The position numbers and the translations under genes were made by a program. From positions 14,328,016 to 14,392,015 of the forward strand of contig ML677373.1 of the NCBI GenBank assembly GCA_007922305.1: a stretch of 64,000 nucleotides of DNA, in the 5' to 3' direction. Positions 35,601-47,600 of this stretch are shown here, piece after piece. The notes below the pieces were generated by a model, which ran no database searches, was not told where the DNA came from, and saw nothing but the letters and a program-made list of their open reading frames with translations. The stretch comes from Dermatemys mawii. Its lineage: Eukaryota; Chordata; Testudines; Dermatemydidae. Position 1 is the stretch's first letter; every line of letters begins with the position of its first letter.

Positions 35601-38600
35601 AATGAACTGATCTGCCTCTCCACTTTTCCCGCCCCCCATTTCAGAAGCACAGTGTAAACCCTACTATTCCGATTACTCTCGCTTCCGGCTCTTGATCCAC
35701 CAGATGTGCACGAGCCATTACCTGGATTTGTTCATCACTGGAGTGATCGGCCTCAATGTGATCACCATGGCCATGGAGCACTACCAGCAGCCGAAGGTAC
35801 TGGGAGACCAGGAAGCTGGCGACAGCCAGTGATGGAATGGGGAAAAGAAACAGTGTCAGCTTTCACTGAGCGCTAGAGATGGGCAGAACCAGGGCTTCAT
35901 CTGTTTGGGTAATGGTTTTGCCTGGTCAGCATTGGTGCCTTGGCCAGTGAGGAGCAGAGGAGTGGGAGTTGGAAGTTCCGGCCTCTGTTCCCCATTTTTC
36001 TGCTTGACCCCTTAACTAGTCACTTAAGGCAGGTCTCTACGACCATCCAGTGGTGTGACTGCAACACATGTAGACGTAGACCAAAGCTAGCTCAAGTAAC
36101 AAACAGCAGGAAAGCTGTGGTGGCATGGGCCAGATGCTTGAGCATGTGCCCAGGGTCCCAGGAGGGTGCCTCTAGCCCGTATTTTCCTGCTATTGTTACT
36201 TGAGCTGATGAAGTACCTTCCCTCCATACCTCAGCTTCCCCGTCTCCTATCCACCCTTTATAAATACTCCAAGAACGTTTTAAAAAAATACCTGCCATAG
36301 TGGTAAAAGTTGGGATGAAAATTCCCCTCGCTAGTTTCTAGTGATTTTTTTTTCTTGAAATCTTCTCTTTGACTAAGTGTTTCTATGGTAACTGTTAGTA
36401 AAAAGACTGTAATCTTTCTGGGTTGTAACAGGGTCTGCTGCCTCCCCCCGCTTCCTGCAGCCCTCTGGCTACCCAAATAAGGCTTCCATTGTGCAACACC
36501 TGTGTATTTATTATCTTACAATGGAGTGCCCACCACCAGTGCTAAGCTATATACAATCTTATAGGCTTATTTGGCTCCTTACAGCAGCCCTCAGCCAGGA
36601 GACTGACTTTGCCCTGGCCATTCCCCCCTTCCTGCTGGCTCCTTCCAGCCTTTATAGCCCTCAGGCCAGCAGGTGTAGCCAATCCACAGGCCAGGCATCA
36701 GGCTTTCCCCAGCCCCAATCTATCTCCCTTTATTGTGGCTGTCTGAGCAAGGGCTGATTAGGTGCCTCTGCACCAGCACTCTGCTACAGGGTCAATTCCT
36801 GAAATCTTTACCCATGCAAATCTCCCACTGCTCATGTCTACACTAGAAAAGAGGTATATTTGAACATACACATTGTAACTACAGCCACCTTGCCTATACT
36901 AGGAATTTAACACCTCAGCTAATACTTATAAAAATGCACCTTTCTTTATGGAGACATGGCCCATGGGAGATTTACCTCAGTGCCTACCCAGTACATTCAG
37001 CACAGAGATACATGTAGCGCCTGGTTTTCAAAGGTACTGCATACCATTGCCTTCAGTTGGAATTATGGTTACCCTGCATTTCTGAAAATCAGACTCTTAA
37101 TCTATTAAGCATGTCATGCTCCCGTATCTTGGGCCTATGCCGATGATAATAAGAACAACCTGTACTGGGAAGACAACTGCCTTGTGCCAAAGAATGAGAT
37201 GGAAATGGCGGCGGCTGCTGCTGTATAAATTGTAATTCTTTTTATTAGCTCTTTTCAAAATGAATAAATGCAAATCACAATAAAGATGAAATGTTCTTTG
37301 AGACTAGATAGGACCTGCATGTCTAATGTAAATAACAAGTAAAGGGGAAAAAAGACACACACTCCAACCCATCATAAACTAGCCAAAAAGTAAAAGGTCA
37401 ATTTCCTTTTCCTTTGCAGGTCACCTTTAAATACACTGGGAAGCACATTACGTAGTTCAGTCACTTTCTGATTAAATCAGTCATTAGCTAAGAAGCTTGT
37501 ATTAGAATTACTCTAGGGCCTATGCTTATTAAAGTCATTTCACAGCGACATTTTTACTTGTATTATAAAAACATTCATCATATTTTTCCCTTAAGGAAAG
37601 TAAAATTCTTTATCTAAGACCCCAATGTCCTACGTGTGCATAATAATGTAAGAACGAGAATAGTCACACGGAGATGAATTAGATTATTTACCTGATTAAA
37701 GTCATGCATGTGCTTACATATTTTGCTGAATCAGGGCCCAGGTGACTAAATCCAATCTGGAGTCTGATTATTTGGAGATGTTTAAACAGATAAATGTGCT
37801 TAAGAGCTTTATATCCAACATAATAATTCACCAAGTTGGTGTATGGGATTGGTAATAGGATATGGATGGGAAGGGACTTTTGTCATCAGGACACCAGTCA
37901 AAATCCAGTACATATCACTACTGACTAATGGTCACATTACAAGCAGTGCTGCAGTATGGATTGAGGCATAAGCAGTTTGAACAACTATTGGTCAAATTCT
38001 GCTTTGGCTAATTACATTCTATCGGTGCAGTTTTGGCTGGGCAGAGTTAAACTCTTCTGCAGTGTTGCAGTGAGCTGTTTAATAGCTGCGGCTTTCTTCC
38101 CCAGAGGTGGCTGCATTTCAGTGACAGGTGATGTGATTGCTCTTGATCGATATTTGGGGTAAAATGTGCCATTAAGCCACAATCTGCAGTTGGGTGGGGA
38201 AGGGGTCTGAGATGCCTGGGTAGATCTGGGTAAATGCCTCCTGAGGAGCACAGCTGCTGCCTTTGGAGCAGGTATGCTGTCCATCACCAAGGAGAGAGCA
38301 CGGGACCAACACGGGACAATCCCTGTTGACCAGTTAGGCTGGGAAGGATTGCACTCATGGGAGCCACAGACCCATAGAATCACAGGGCACTGGAACTATG
38401 GCAGTGCTCAGCCCCGGTACAGGGACACAGTGTGGGAGAAAGGGCCTTGTTCTTTCCCTGTTACCCCATTCCTGCCCAGCGATGGCTCGTAATCATGGCA
38501 TTATCTTGCAAAGCGTCTGGTGACCCTATAAAAGGCACTGCCATGACCCACAGGGCCTTATATCCCCCTTGGAAACCAATCCAATTCTATTATCCCCTCT

Positions 38601-41600
38601 TGAATTACTTAGCAATAAACCATGGGATACCATGACCTCACTTGCAGCTTTCTCGCTGAACTTTAACGATGCAATCTTTCATACACTAGCTAGGGATCTG
38701 TGTAATATTATCCTCTCCCCCATCACCTCCCAATGGCCCATGTCACACCTTTCAGCAATGAGAAATACGATGCACGTTGCTTACAAAGGAAATCTAAGAT
38801 GCTATTACCGCTGCCCTCTTTTACCAACATGACCTTTGGAATAATACCATTTCCGCCATTAGTGGGCGATAGACTGTGTAATAAGTGCCCTGCTGGCAGT
38901 GATGACTGTCATTAGCAGCAAGGTTGTGACACAAGCAAAGGGGAAAGAACTAGGGAATTCAGTGTTGTCTGATGCTTTATCCGGATCTCTTGCCTTGCCG
39001 TGAGCTCAAGGGGAAGCACTAGCCATATGGCTAATTTCCTTCTGCTTCTGCCAGGATTTGTACAACCCTGGGGCCAAACTGTGGCTCTCACACTGGTGCA
39101 CGAGGGCAGGTCTGGTGCAAAGTGCCTTCCCCTTGCCTTGAACGTGCAGAGCACTAGCACCCAAGGCCTTTGCACCGCTTAGGCCCACGCATGCAGCAGT
39201 TCCTTGGTGAATCGCTCTCATCTAAATGGTCCTTAAATGTTTTGCAGACAGTAGGCGGCATTGTTCCCAGCGTCGAGCAGTCTCAAGGGGCATTTGAGTA
39301 GTGCACAGGCTTTGTGCAGGCCTCTGCACAGGGGTGAATTGTGCAGGGGCTGTGCACAATTACAGTCTCTGCACTCTCCTAAATGCAGGGACTTCTGCTT
39401 ACTAGTTCCTCCTGGGACTGGAGGGAGCAGGGAGGAGGAGGGGGCCATAACCTTGATCCCCGCTCCTTTGTCAGTCATTTATTTCTTCTTAAATACATAA
39501 TTCTGGTGAAAACAGGATGGCAGCAAAACCGTCCAGCCAAGTCAGCAACTAACCTCAGCTTTGTCTCCATGTTCCAGGTTCTTGATGAAGCCCTGAAGAT
39601 TTGCAATTACATCTTCACGGTCATCTTTGTCTTGGAATCTGTTTTCAAGCTGATTGCCTTTGGGTTTCGCCGTTTCTTTCAAGACAGGTAACACAGATTA
39701 AATCCTGCACGTCTGTGACAGCAGCAGGGGCTCAATAGATAATGGGCCAAATTCAGGGGTGATCCAAATCAGGGAAAGCTACTGCTTTATATGCCTCTTG
39801 CTTATATGCCTACATGCACCCCTGCTGTGTAACTTAGGTCATTAGTGAATTTGGCCTTGAGACTTCCTTGGGAGCTGCATACGTAACCCTGTGTTCTTGT
39901 TATATCATGAAATAAATTCTCACCGTACCAAACAGCTGGCAAGTCTGATCTTTCTTCCCACTTTGGATTGGACAGAGTTGTCCTGGTGATATCAACAGAC
40001 CAGGAGGAACTGCAGACATTGGCCTCTGTTGGCTTAGGATGATCTGTAACTGAGTTAAGCTATTTATACATTTAATATTGGCTCCCCTCAAACCTCTGAC
40101 GTCACATTTTTCATCTTCCTCAAGTCGAATGTCAGGAGCATTGGATTCATGCCAGACTTCTTCCCTAAAGAAATCCATCCTCCCACCCCAACTTCTAGCT
40201 AGTCTGATATCACTGTTGTACTCAGCCTTTCTATCTATCTAACTCAAGTCTTTCTAGAGGGCCTTTCATCATGGTATAAACTTGGTATGTTTCCTTCTGC
40301 TCAATGTGACTGCGTTGGACATTGGATCAAAGCCTGTACTTCTTACTTGACAAAACTTCTGTTGAGTTCAGTGGGAGTCTTGACAGACAAAAGGCTGAAT
40401 AAAGATTGCAGGATTTGGCCTAATGTCTTGATCACTGGGTATAAGCCCAGTCGTGTTTTTCTATTTTCTTTGGAGTTGGCTGATTCCATAATCTAAAAAT
40501 AATGGGTTTTGTGCAATTCTCCTCAAAAAAGTTTCAAAAGTTTGTGTCTGTGAGTGTTAGCACCACTGAAATGACTAGAATTTGCAGTGTGTGTTGATGT
40601 GTTTTAAACAAATACCTTAGTAGATGTGATTTTGTGTTGTCTTCAGATGGAACCAATTAGACCTGGCAATAGTGTTGCTGTCTATCATGGGTATCACTTT
40701 GGAAGAGATTGAAGTGAATGCATCACTGCCCATTAATCCCACCATTATCCGGATAATGAGGGTGCTCAGGATTGCTCGAGGTAAGATCGAGTCAATGTGA
40801 AAATCATTTTTCTTTGAGGTCCAGTGAGCAGTTCTATCCATGACGTGACTGGGAAACCACTGCATGTCCCAGGCCCAGCTTAGTGCACTTTGTTCTGGCA
40901 TCCACAAACTGTAAGCAAATAAGAGATCAAAAGAAGGGGAAACATCCCAGAAGAGCCAAGGAGCTGAGCCAGCTGGCCAGGCATTTCTTAAGAGCACTTG
41001 CAGATCTGGATCTTCTTAGAAAAGAGACTCCACTGTGAATTTCATTGATGGGTGAACCTGGAAAAGCAAAATTTGGCATGTTGGTGAAATCGGGTATGTC
41101 TCAGAGATCTAGAAACTAGATAGGGGTTTCAGGGCGCAGCACAGCTATAAGCTAGAGAGTTAGCAATTATTTTTTTAAAAACCAAGATGGTTAATAAATT
41201 TCATTTCCCTTGTCACGTGACCTCTTGGTATTGTGCGAGACAGTACATCTACTTTGCTTTGTATCTAGATGTACCCTAGTGATGATGATGATAGCTACCA
41301 CATTTATGAGGATTACTTAGTTAGGGTCTACTTTTCAGAAGAGCCGAGCGCCTGGAGTGCCACCTGATGTCAATGTAAGCTGCAAGTGCTTGACACCTTT
41401 GGAAATCAGGCTCCAAATGTTTGTAAAGTGCTTTGAGGGCTTCATTACTGTCCTGCCAAGTTGTTGTTATTATTATTATTAATAATAATAATAATATTTT
41501 ATTTTATTTTTTCTAATTGGAACAAAGGATTAATGGAAATAGATGAAATGTAGTTGAAGCCAGAAAAGAAATTTCAGAAGAAAGGGAAATGTCTGTCACG

Positions 41601-44600
41601 TTAGGTACATTTCAAAAGGAAAAGAATACGCAGTTCCCACCTGGAAACTCAATCTCACAGACAAGAGCATGCAAATCAGTGCCTATGTGTAATGGGGTGG
41701 CTGCCCCATTCCTGGAGAACAGAGGTTGAAAGCAGCCAAGCTAGACTGAATGAGGAAGCAGCCACAGCTGTGGCCAGCTCAATTAGGGCCCAGCTGGCCC
41801 TGATAAAAGGGCTGGGGGCCAGGAGCTGGAGCAGTCTCTCTCTAGCAATGGAGAGAGAAGGACCTGGCTGCCTGGGAGCAGGGTACCAGAGGTAGAGTAG
41901 TGTTGAGGAAAGGCAAGAGGAGTTGGGGAGCTCCATCCTGGCAACTTTCCAGGCTGCAGGCCTTGTGCTAGGCCTAAAGAAGGTACTGGGGCTGCAGAGG
42001 TGCAGTCCGGGGTTAGGCAGACGCAGCTGGTCCAATCCCCTTTGCAAGCAATGAGTGGCCATGACAGACTGCAGCTTGCCCCAGTGAGCGGGGGCTAGAT
42101 AATGACTGGAAGTAGCCACCGAGGCAAGGTGGGGATAGAGGGTTGGAAGTTCCCATGGGAGGGGAGGCCCAGAGAGTGGGGGTACTGCGGTGGGCAGAAC
42201 CTCAAGGGAAAAGGGCACCAGGGACCGGGAGGGATATGAGACCTGAGGCAGGCGAGAAACTGACCAGCAGAGGGCACTCTGGAGCTGGACATGAACTAAT
42301 TCCCAGGATGACCAGCAGGAGGTGCCGCACTGGTGAGTCTCGCATCGCTACAGTACATAAATCAAACATGAAGGCAAGCAGCTGTAGAACTTGGAAGGTA
42401 GTTAGTCCAAACCAAGAGGAAGAAAAAAGAGATCCAGGGATGGAAACTCAGGGAAGGATATTCATAGGGTTGTATATTTAGTACTGGATTCAAGACCCAA
42501 GTAGGAGAAAACCCTTACGGGCCAAATTTCATCCCTGGTATAAGCCCCACTGAAGTCAGTAGGGGTGAATTTGGCTTCCTAATTGTTTAGCTGTAAGTAG
42601 AATTCTAAAGGACTGTACATCTGGTAGTATCTTGACATTTTTAAACCTGTTTACCTCCCTCAGCAGAAGAGACGGTCAGGAGAAAAGGTCATTCTTACAT
42701 TCCTAGCATTGTGTCAACATTGCCCAATTCAGAGAGAGCGAGAGAATGGTAATTCTTTCCTGAAGCCTTAAGACACATGATGCTGCTATTTGCAGGATTC
42801 TAACAGCATCTGGACAACCCAGAGCCCTATGACAAGGCCTTGAACTTTAATTGCTAATGGGGAGCATGTCATGTGATTTCATGCTTGAGGGATCTTCCTC
42901 TCTCTAAAAATCTGTGTTTCCACACTAATGCTGCAGCAGTAATATTATGAACCTATCATTTTCTGCAGTGTTAAAGTTACTGAAGATGGCTGTAGGGATG
43001 AGAGCCCTGCTGGACACAGTCATGCAAGCACTGCCTCAGGTAATTCATTGCCTTAGCAAAAAAATCTCATCAGGACCAGAGCTAAATTCTTATTGCAGAA
43101 GGCAGCTCACGGACCATCCCCCTTATTTTTGTCTTCATTGTCGTCAGAAAATTGCACTTCCCTAGAAGTTCAGTCTCAGATGCTATCCGGGTTGTATCTC
43201 TCCTCAGGCGGTTTAAGTTTTGTATGAAAGAATACGGGGAGAAGCAGGTCTGGGGAAAAAACTCTCTTCTTTTTCTCTCATTTCTTTTTCTCTTTCCAGG
43301 TGGGGAATCTCGGTCTTCTCTTCATGTTGTTGTTTTTCATATTTGCAGCTCTTGGAGTGGAGTTATTTGGCGACCTGGGTAAGTTCTCTGCAGACGTAGC
43401 ATTGATGGAAGCAGAAGGAAATAGTTGTATAGAGGGGGAATGTGAGAGAGCTCGTGTCTAAATGAGATTCTTCTGGTTGATCACACAGAATGCGATGACA
43501 CTCACCACTGTGAGGGACTAGGGCGGCACGCCACTTTTAGAAACTTTGGGATGGCCTTTTTAACTCTCTTCCGGGTCTCAACAGGAGACAATTGGAATGG
43601 GATAATGAAGGTAAGAGATCCCCGGAGAATGAATATTGATGATTATTTCTGATCTTACAGGCTGTCTGTCACAGTTTCAAACCAATAACAGGGATCAGTT
43701 GGGGCACTCAAGCTGTGATACACCCTGGACTTGTTGATTCGGGGCCTGGGCATTTTCTCAAAGCAATTCTGTTTCCTCTTGCCTGACAGCACCTGGGTTT
43801 GCTGGCCTTCAGATGCACTGTAAGTTCCCAGGCTTTTCCTGAGGTGGTGGCTTGAGGACAAGGAGGACGATACAGGGAGTTTTCTATGGAGTGACGTTAG
43901 TTCAACTGAGTAGCTTGTTTTGTAGAGGGAACCAGAATCCCCAGTAGGCTCATTATTATACACTAGAGCAAATAACACAACTGTGCAAGTGATGAGGTCT
44001 GGGTCAGCTAGGATAGTTGAACTTTAACCTTGCAAAATGGCCTTTCAGAATGGAGAATCAAGGATAAGCCAGTCCTCTGGGAGTATAAAGGAGCAGATAA
44101 GCGCTGCTTGTTGGAATGCACTGTGAATAGTTAGTGTTTTCTTTGAGCCTCTGTGCAAGGCAGTATTCCCCTCTAGTGTCCCCTTGCACACCTGACCCCA
44201 TGACTGAGGTTTTGCTGGGAGAATCATTTGCCCTTCTAGACAGATCTGAAAATCTTCCATGAAACTGGTCTGAGCATCTATGTGCACTCAATAGACCGTT
44301 AATCCATTTGGGCCTTATGCTAGAGGCAGGATCAGGCCTTCTACGATTAACTGGAGCTTCTTCAGTTTCCATAATCAATTTCCCCGTATCACCAGGACAC
44401 GTTGCGCGACTGCGACCAGGAGTCCACCTGTTACAACACAGTCATCTCGCCCATCTACTTTGTCTCCTTTGTGTTGACGGCCCAATTTGTCCTGGTGAAT
44501 GTGGTGATTGCCGTGCTCATGAAGCATCTGGAAGAGAGCAACAAGGAAGCCAAAGAGGAAGCCGAGCTGGAAGCGGAGCTGGAGCTGGAAATGAAGACTA

Positions 44601-47600
44601 TCACCCCAGGTCCAATCCCAGCTTCGGACCTCTTTCCATGGACAGGCGGTAATGGTGGAGAAAGGCCTGAGAGCCCCAGAGGATGTACCAATCCCATGCA
44701 ATTCAAGGTGGATTCTCAGCTCTCATTGTTTTATCCTATGGTGAGAATCTCAGGTGGAGGGTGAAGAGCCGGTTGGCCTGCACATTTGCTAAGGGAGGAT
44801 ATGCACGAATTCCAGCGAAGGACTGAGTGTAGGGTGCATTGTGGAGTTGTATTCCTCGCTGTCTGTTGACGGAATCGCTGCATGTTTTTATAATCTGTGC
44901 TACACTGTAGAGATCTTGACCCAGTCTTCGCACCAGATTGTCCCTTCTGTTCAGGTGCAAAGAGCTCTGGATTTGTTCTAGTGATGGGACCAAGCCACAA
45001 AGATCAGATCTGGCTCCAAATTTGGGGGATGTTTGAATCCAGGGTTTTGGCTGGGGGAAGGAGGGGAGAGAAAATGTTGCTGATTTTTTGTCTTTTAAAT
45101 GTTAAATAAAATTTATATTTTATATAAACTAAGTTTAATATTTACCCCTGCTCTGAACCAGTGCTGCCAGGGAAAAGATTACTTTAATCATAGGCAGATC
45201 CACTGAAGGCTTGATCCTACTCCCATTGAAGTCAGTGGCACAGTTCCTATTGACTTTAATGGTGCAGGCTCTGGGCCATATTGCTGTAGCTGATGGTACG
45301 GCACTGCTTATATTTGTGAGCTATAAATGAGTTCCACTAGTCCCTCAAAAACAATTTCTGAATGGGAACTGGGTTAGTGAGGGGATCCATATTTAGTTCG
45401 TGGGGCCATGAAGCACAATTATATAAACACAAGAATGGTCCAGTCTCTGTTCAGATGCCCAAATAGCTGCAAGATCTGTAACTGTGTTTAATTTTTACAC
45501 CCCCCATTTAGCTCTTTTTACACATAAAATAGAAAATCTTGAGTTTCACATGAGTGAATTAAAAGATGCCTATTTGTCCTGCTTACTAGGCCAACTAATG
45601 AGTATTCTTATGGCTGAAAAACTCATTTGTGATCTTTAGGAATGAAGACAGAGTAAACTCTAAACTCACATTCAGTTCCTAAGACATTGGAAAATATCTC
45701 TTGCTATTAAAAATCACTGAGATATGAGATGGATCCTATCCCAGAGCTGTCCTGACAGCCCAAGGCAAAGTGATTCAGGGTAATGAGAGGGACATCCTTG
45801 GTAAATTACATCTTACTGCTTCTTTACAAAGAAACACTGTGCCTTCACGCCCGCTACTCCCTCATAGACAGGCACATCCACAGCTTCTGAGCACACACTG
45901 CACACCACAGCTTTTGTGCTTGGGGAGCGATTGTGTCCTGTTCGGGTAACATTGGCCAGTGCAGTAGCTAGTCTCAGCACCTAACATTCTCTCTCAAGAA
46001 GAAAGTTGCAATCCTGCCCTGCTGCTGTGTGGTGAGCAAGTACATAGACCACGTCCTTTCCTCCCCCCCTAGAGCATCCCTGCAGCAGAGGGCAAGATTT
46101 TCTCCTTTATCTTTTCAATCTGTTGGTTCAGTTTGTTCTAGGATTGTCCTATGTTGATCTTCCTCTGCATCCTCTAATATTTTATATGTTACAGCTAGTA
46201 TGGCCAAACAGTCATCTTCAGCGTAGTCACAGCTCAGTAACCAAGCAAACAAGTAAGTGGGGAAGTGAAACAATCAGAATTATACCATCAGCTATTTGAG
46301 AGGCTTTAGATGTTTCCTTTGATCTGTCTTCTCTTTGGAGCAGCTATGGAGGAGGGTTTATTCCACCCTCTTGTATATTTACCAGACTCTGTTAATTGCT
46401 CTTTCCACCAGAACAGATACCTTGAAAACCTCAGGACAGTTTTATTCTGAAATAACTGTGATGATTTTCTTTCCTCCCCATCAAAATCTCCACAACGAAT
46501 CTGGTGTTTGAATACATGACGGTAGAGGAATACAGTTCTCAGAATGCACCCCTGTAAGGTCATGTGGCCAGCATGCGCCTTTGCTTGCCTATTCCCTAGA
46601 GTATTTGTATTGCGTGCCATTTGACTGTAACGAAGGTCCTCATTTCATTGTACATATTGGCTCTTCCCTGCACAAAAGGGACAACTTTGAAATGACCCCC
46701 GTACTGTATGTGAAAACTCTGTTATCATAGTAATATTTCTGCTGTATGCACAAAGGCCAACATTTTTAAAGGTGGGAGCTTGAAGTTAGGAACCTAAATC
46801 CCATATTTACCTAACCGAGCCCACCTAAATTAGTGGCCTGATAGTCACCTGTGCTGAGGGTCCATAACCTCCATGGAAGTCAGTGAGACTGGAGAATGCT
46901 TGGCACCTCCAGCAGTTAGGCCGCTTTCATTGCTGTGGTGCCCAGGTATGGATTTAGGTACCTAACCCTAGACTCCCATGTTTGAAAATCTTGCCGTTAA
47001 GTGTTTCATAGACGTCTTACAGCAATAGTTTCCTTTAGAAGTTCCCAGTAACAAGCAATTGGATTCTGTTACAATGGCCCTGCCAGACTCCTGCAACTTA
47101 GAATAACTAGTTATGGTCGTTCAGGATGGGAATAATGTCTGAAGATGGGCCCAAGCCTGAAATGTCCCAAAGTTCCCCGGGCATCTGGCTTCGGTCCTGT
47201 CTCCAGTGATGTCTGAGAAAGCTTCTGACTGTGAAATTACTGCACTGTTCTCTTTCCTCCTCTATCTCATCCTTTTCTTTCCTGATCATTTCTATTACTG
47301 CTAATCTCTCTCTGAAACTATGGTTTTCTTCTTTCTGTTTTCCCCTTTCTTTTTACTCTCTTCCTCTGTCTCTGTCCCTCACCTTCTCTTTCTCTTTCTC
47401 TCTTTGGCTTACCTTATCCTTCTGCATGCTATACGGCACCCCTCCCAGGAAAGACACTTGTTTGATACCATATCACTGCTGATCCAGGAATCTCTAGAAG
47501 GAGAGTTGAAGCTGATGGACAACCTGTCAGGCTCTGTGTGCCATCATTATGCCCTTCCAGCTTCCGAATATTACAACTCTGAGAAACAGGTTAATATTCC

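Larger units (their letters stand above)
35797..39577 (+). other. CACNA1G: Intron 9 (3.8 kb)
   Basis: Contains a GTCTACACT-type relic (36010-36225), a solo LTR (36424-36788) and palindrome fragments near 36833-36960, 37030-37095 and 37690-37740. The rest is unassigned. Confidence 0.65.
40781..42968 (+). other. CACNA1G: Intron 11 (2.2 kb), interrupts repeat IV S4
   Basis: Contains a MITE/MIR-like stretch with a TTA/TAA palindrome (41335-41500), an LTR-like element (41688-42352) and a short palindrome relic (42520-42585). Confidence 0.65.

Noticed and set aside
38360..38400. Possible minus-strand CR1 3' end (CATAGAATCACAGG)
   Set aside because: The match is too short and the following sequence does not continue as CR1.
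41676..42218. 180-codon open frame on the minus strand
   Set aside because: It lies inside the LTR-like element, has low-complexity proline/serine/leucine composition, no domain, and overlaps similar open frames on the other strand.
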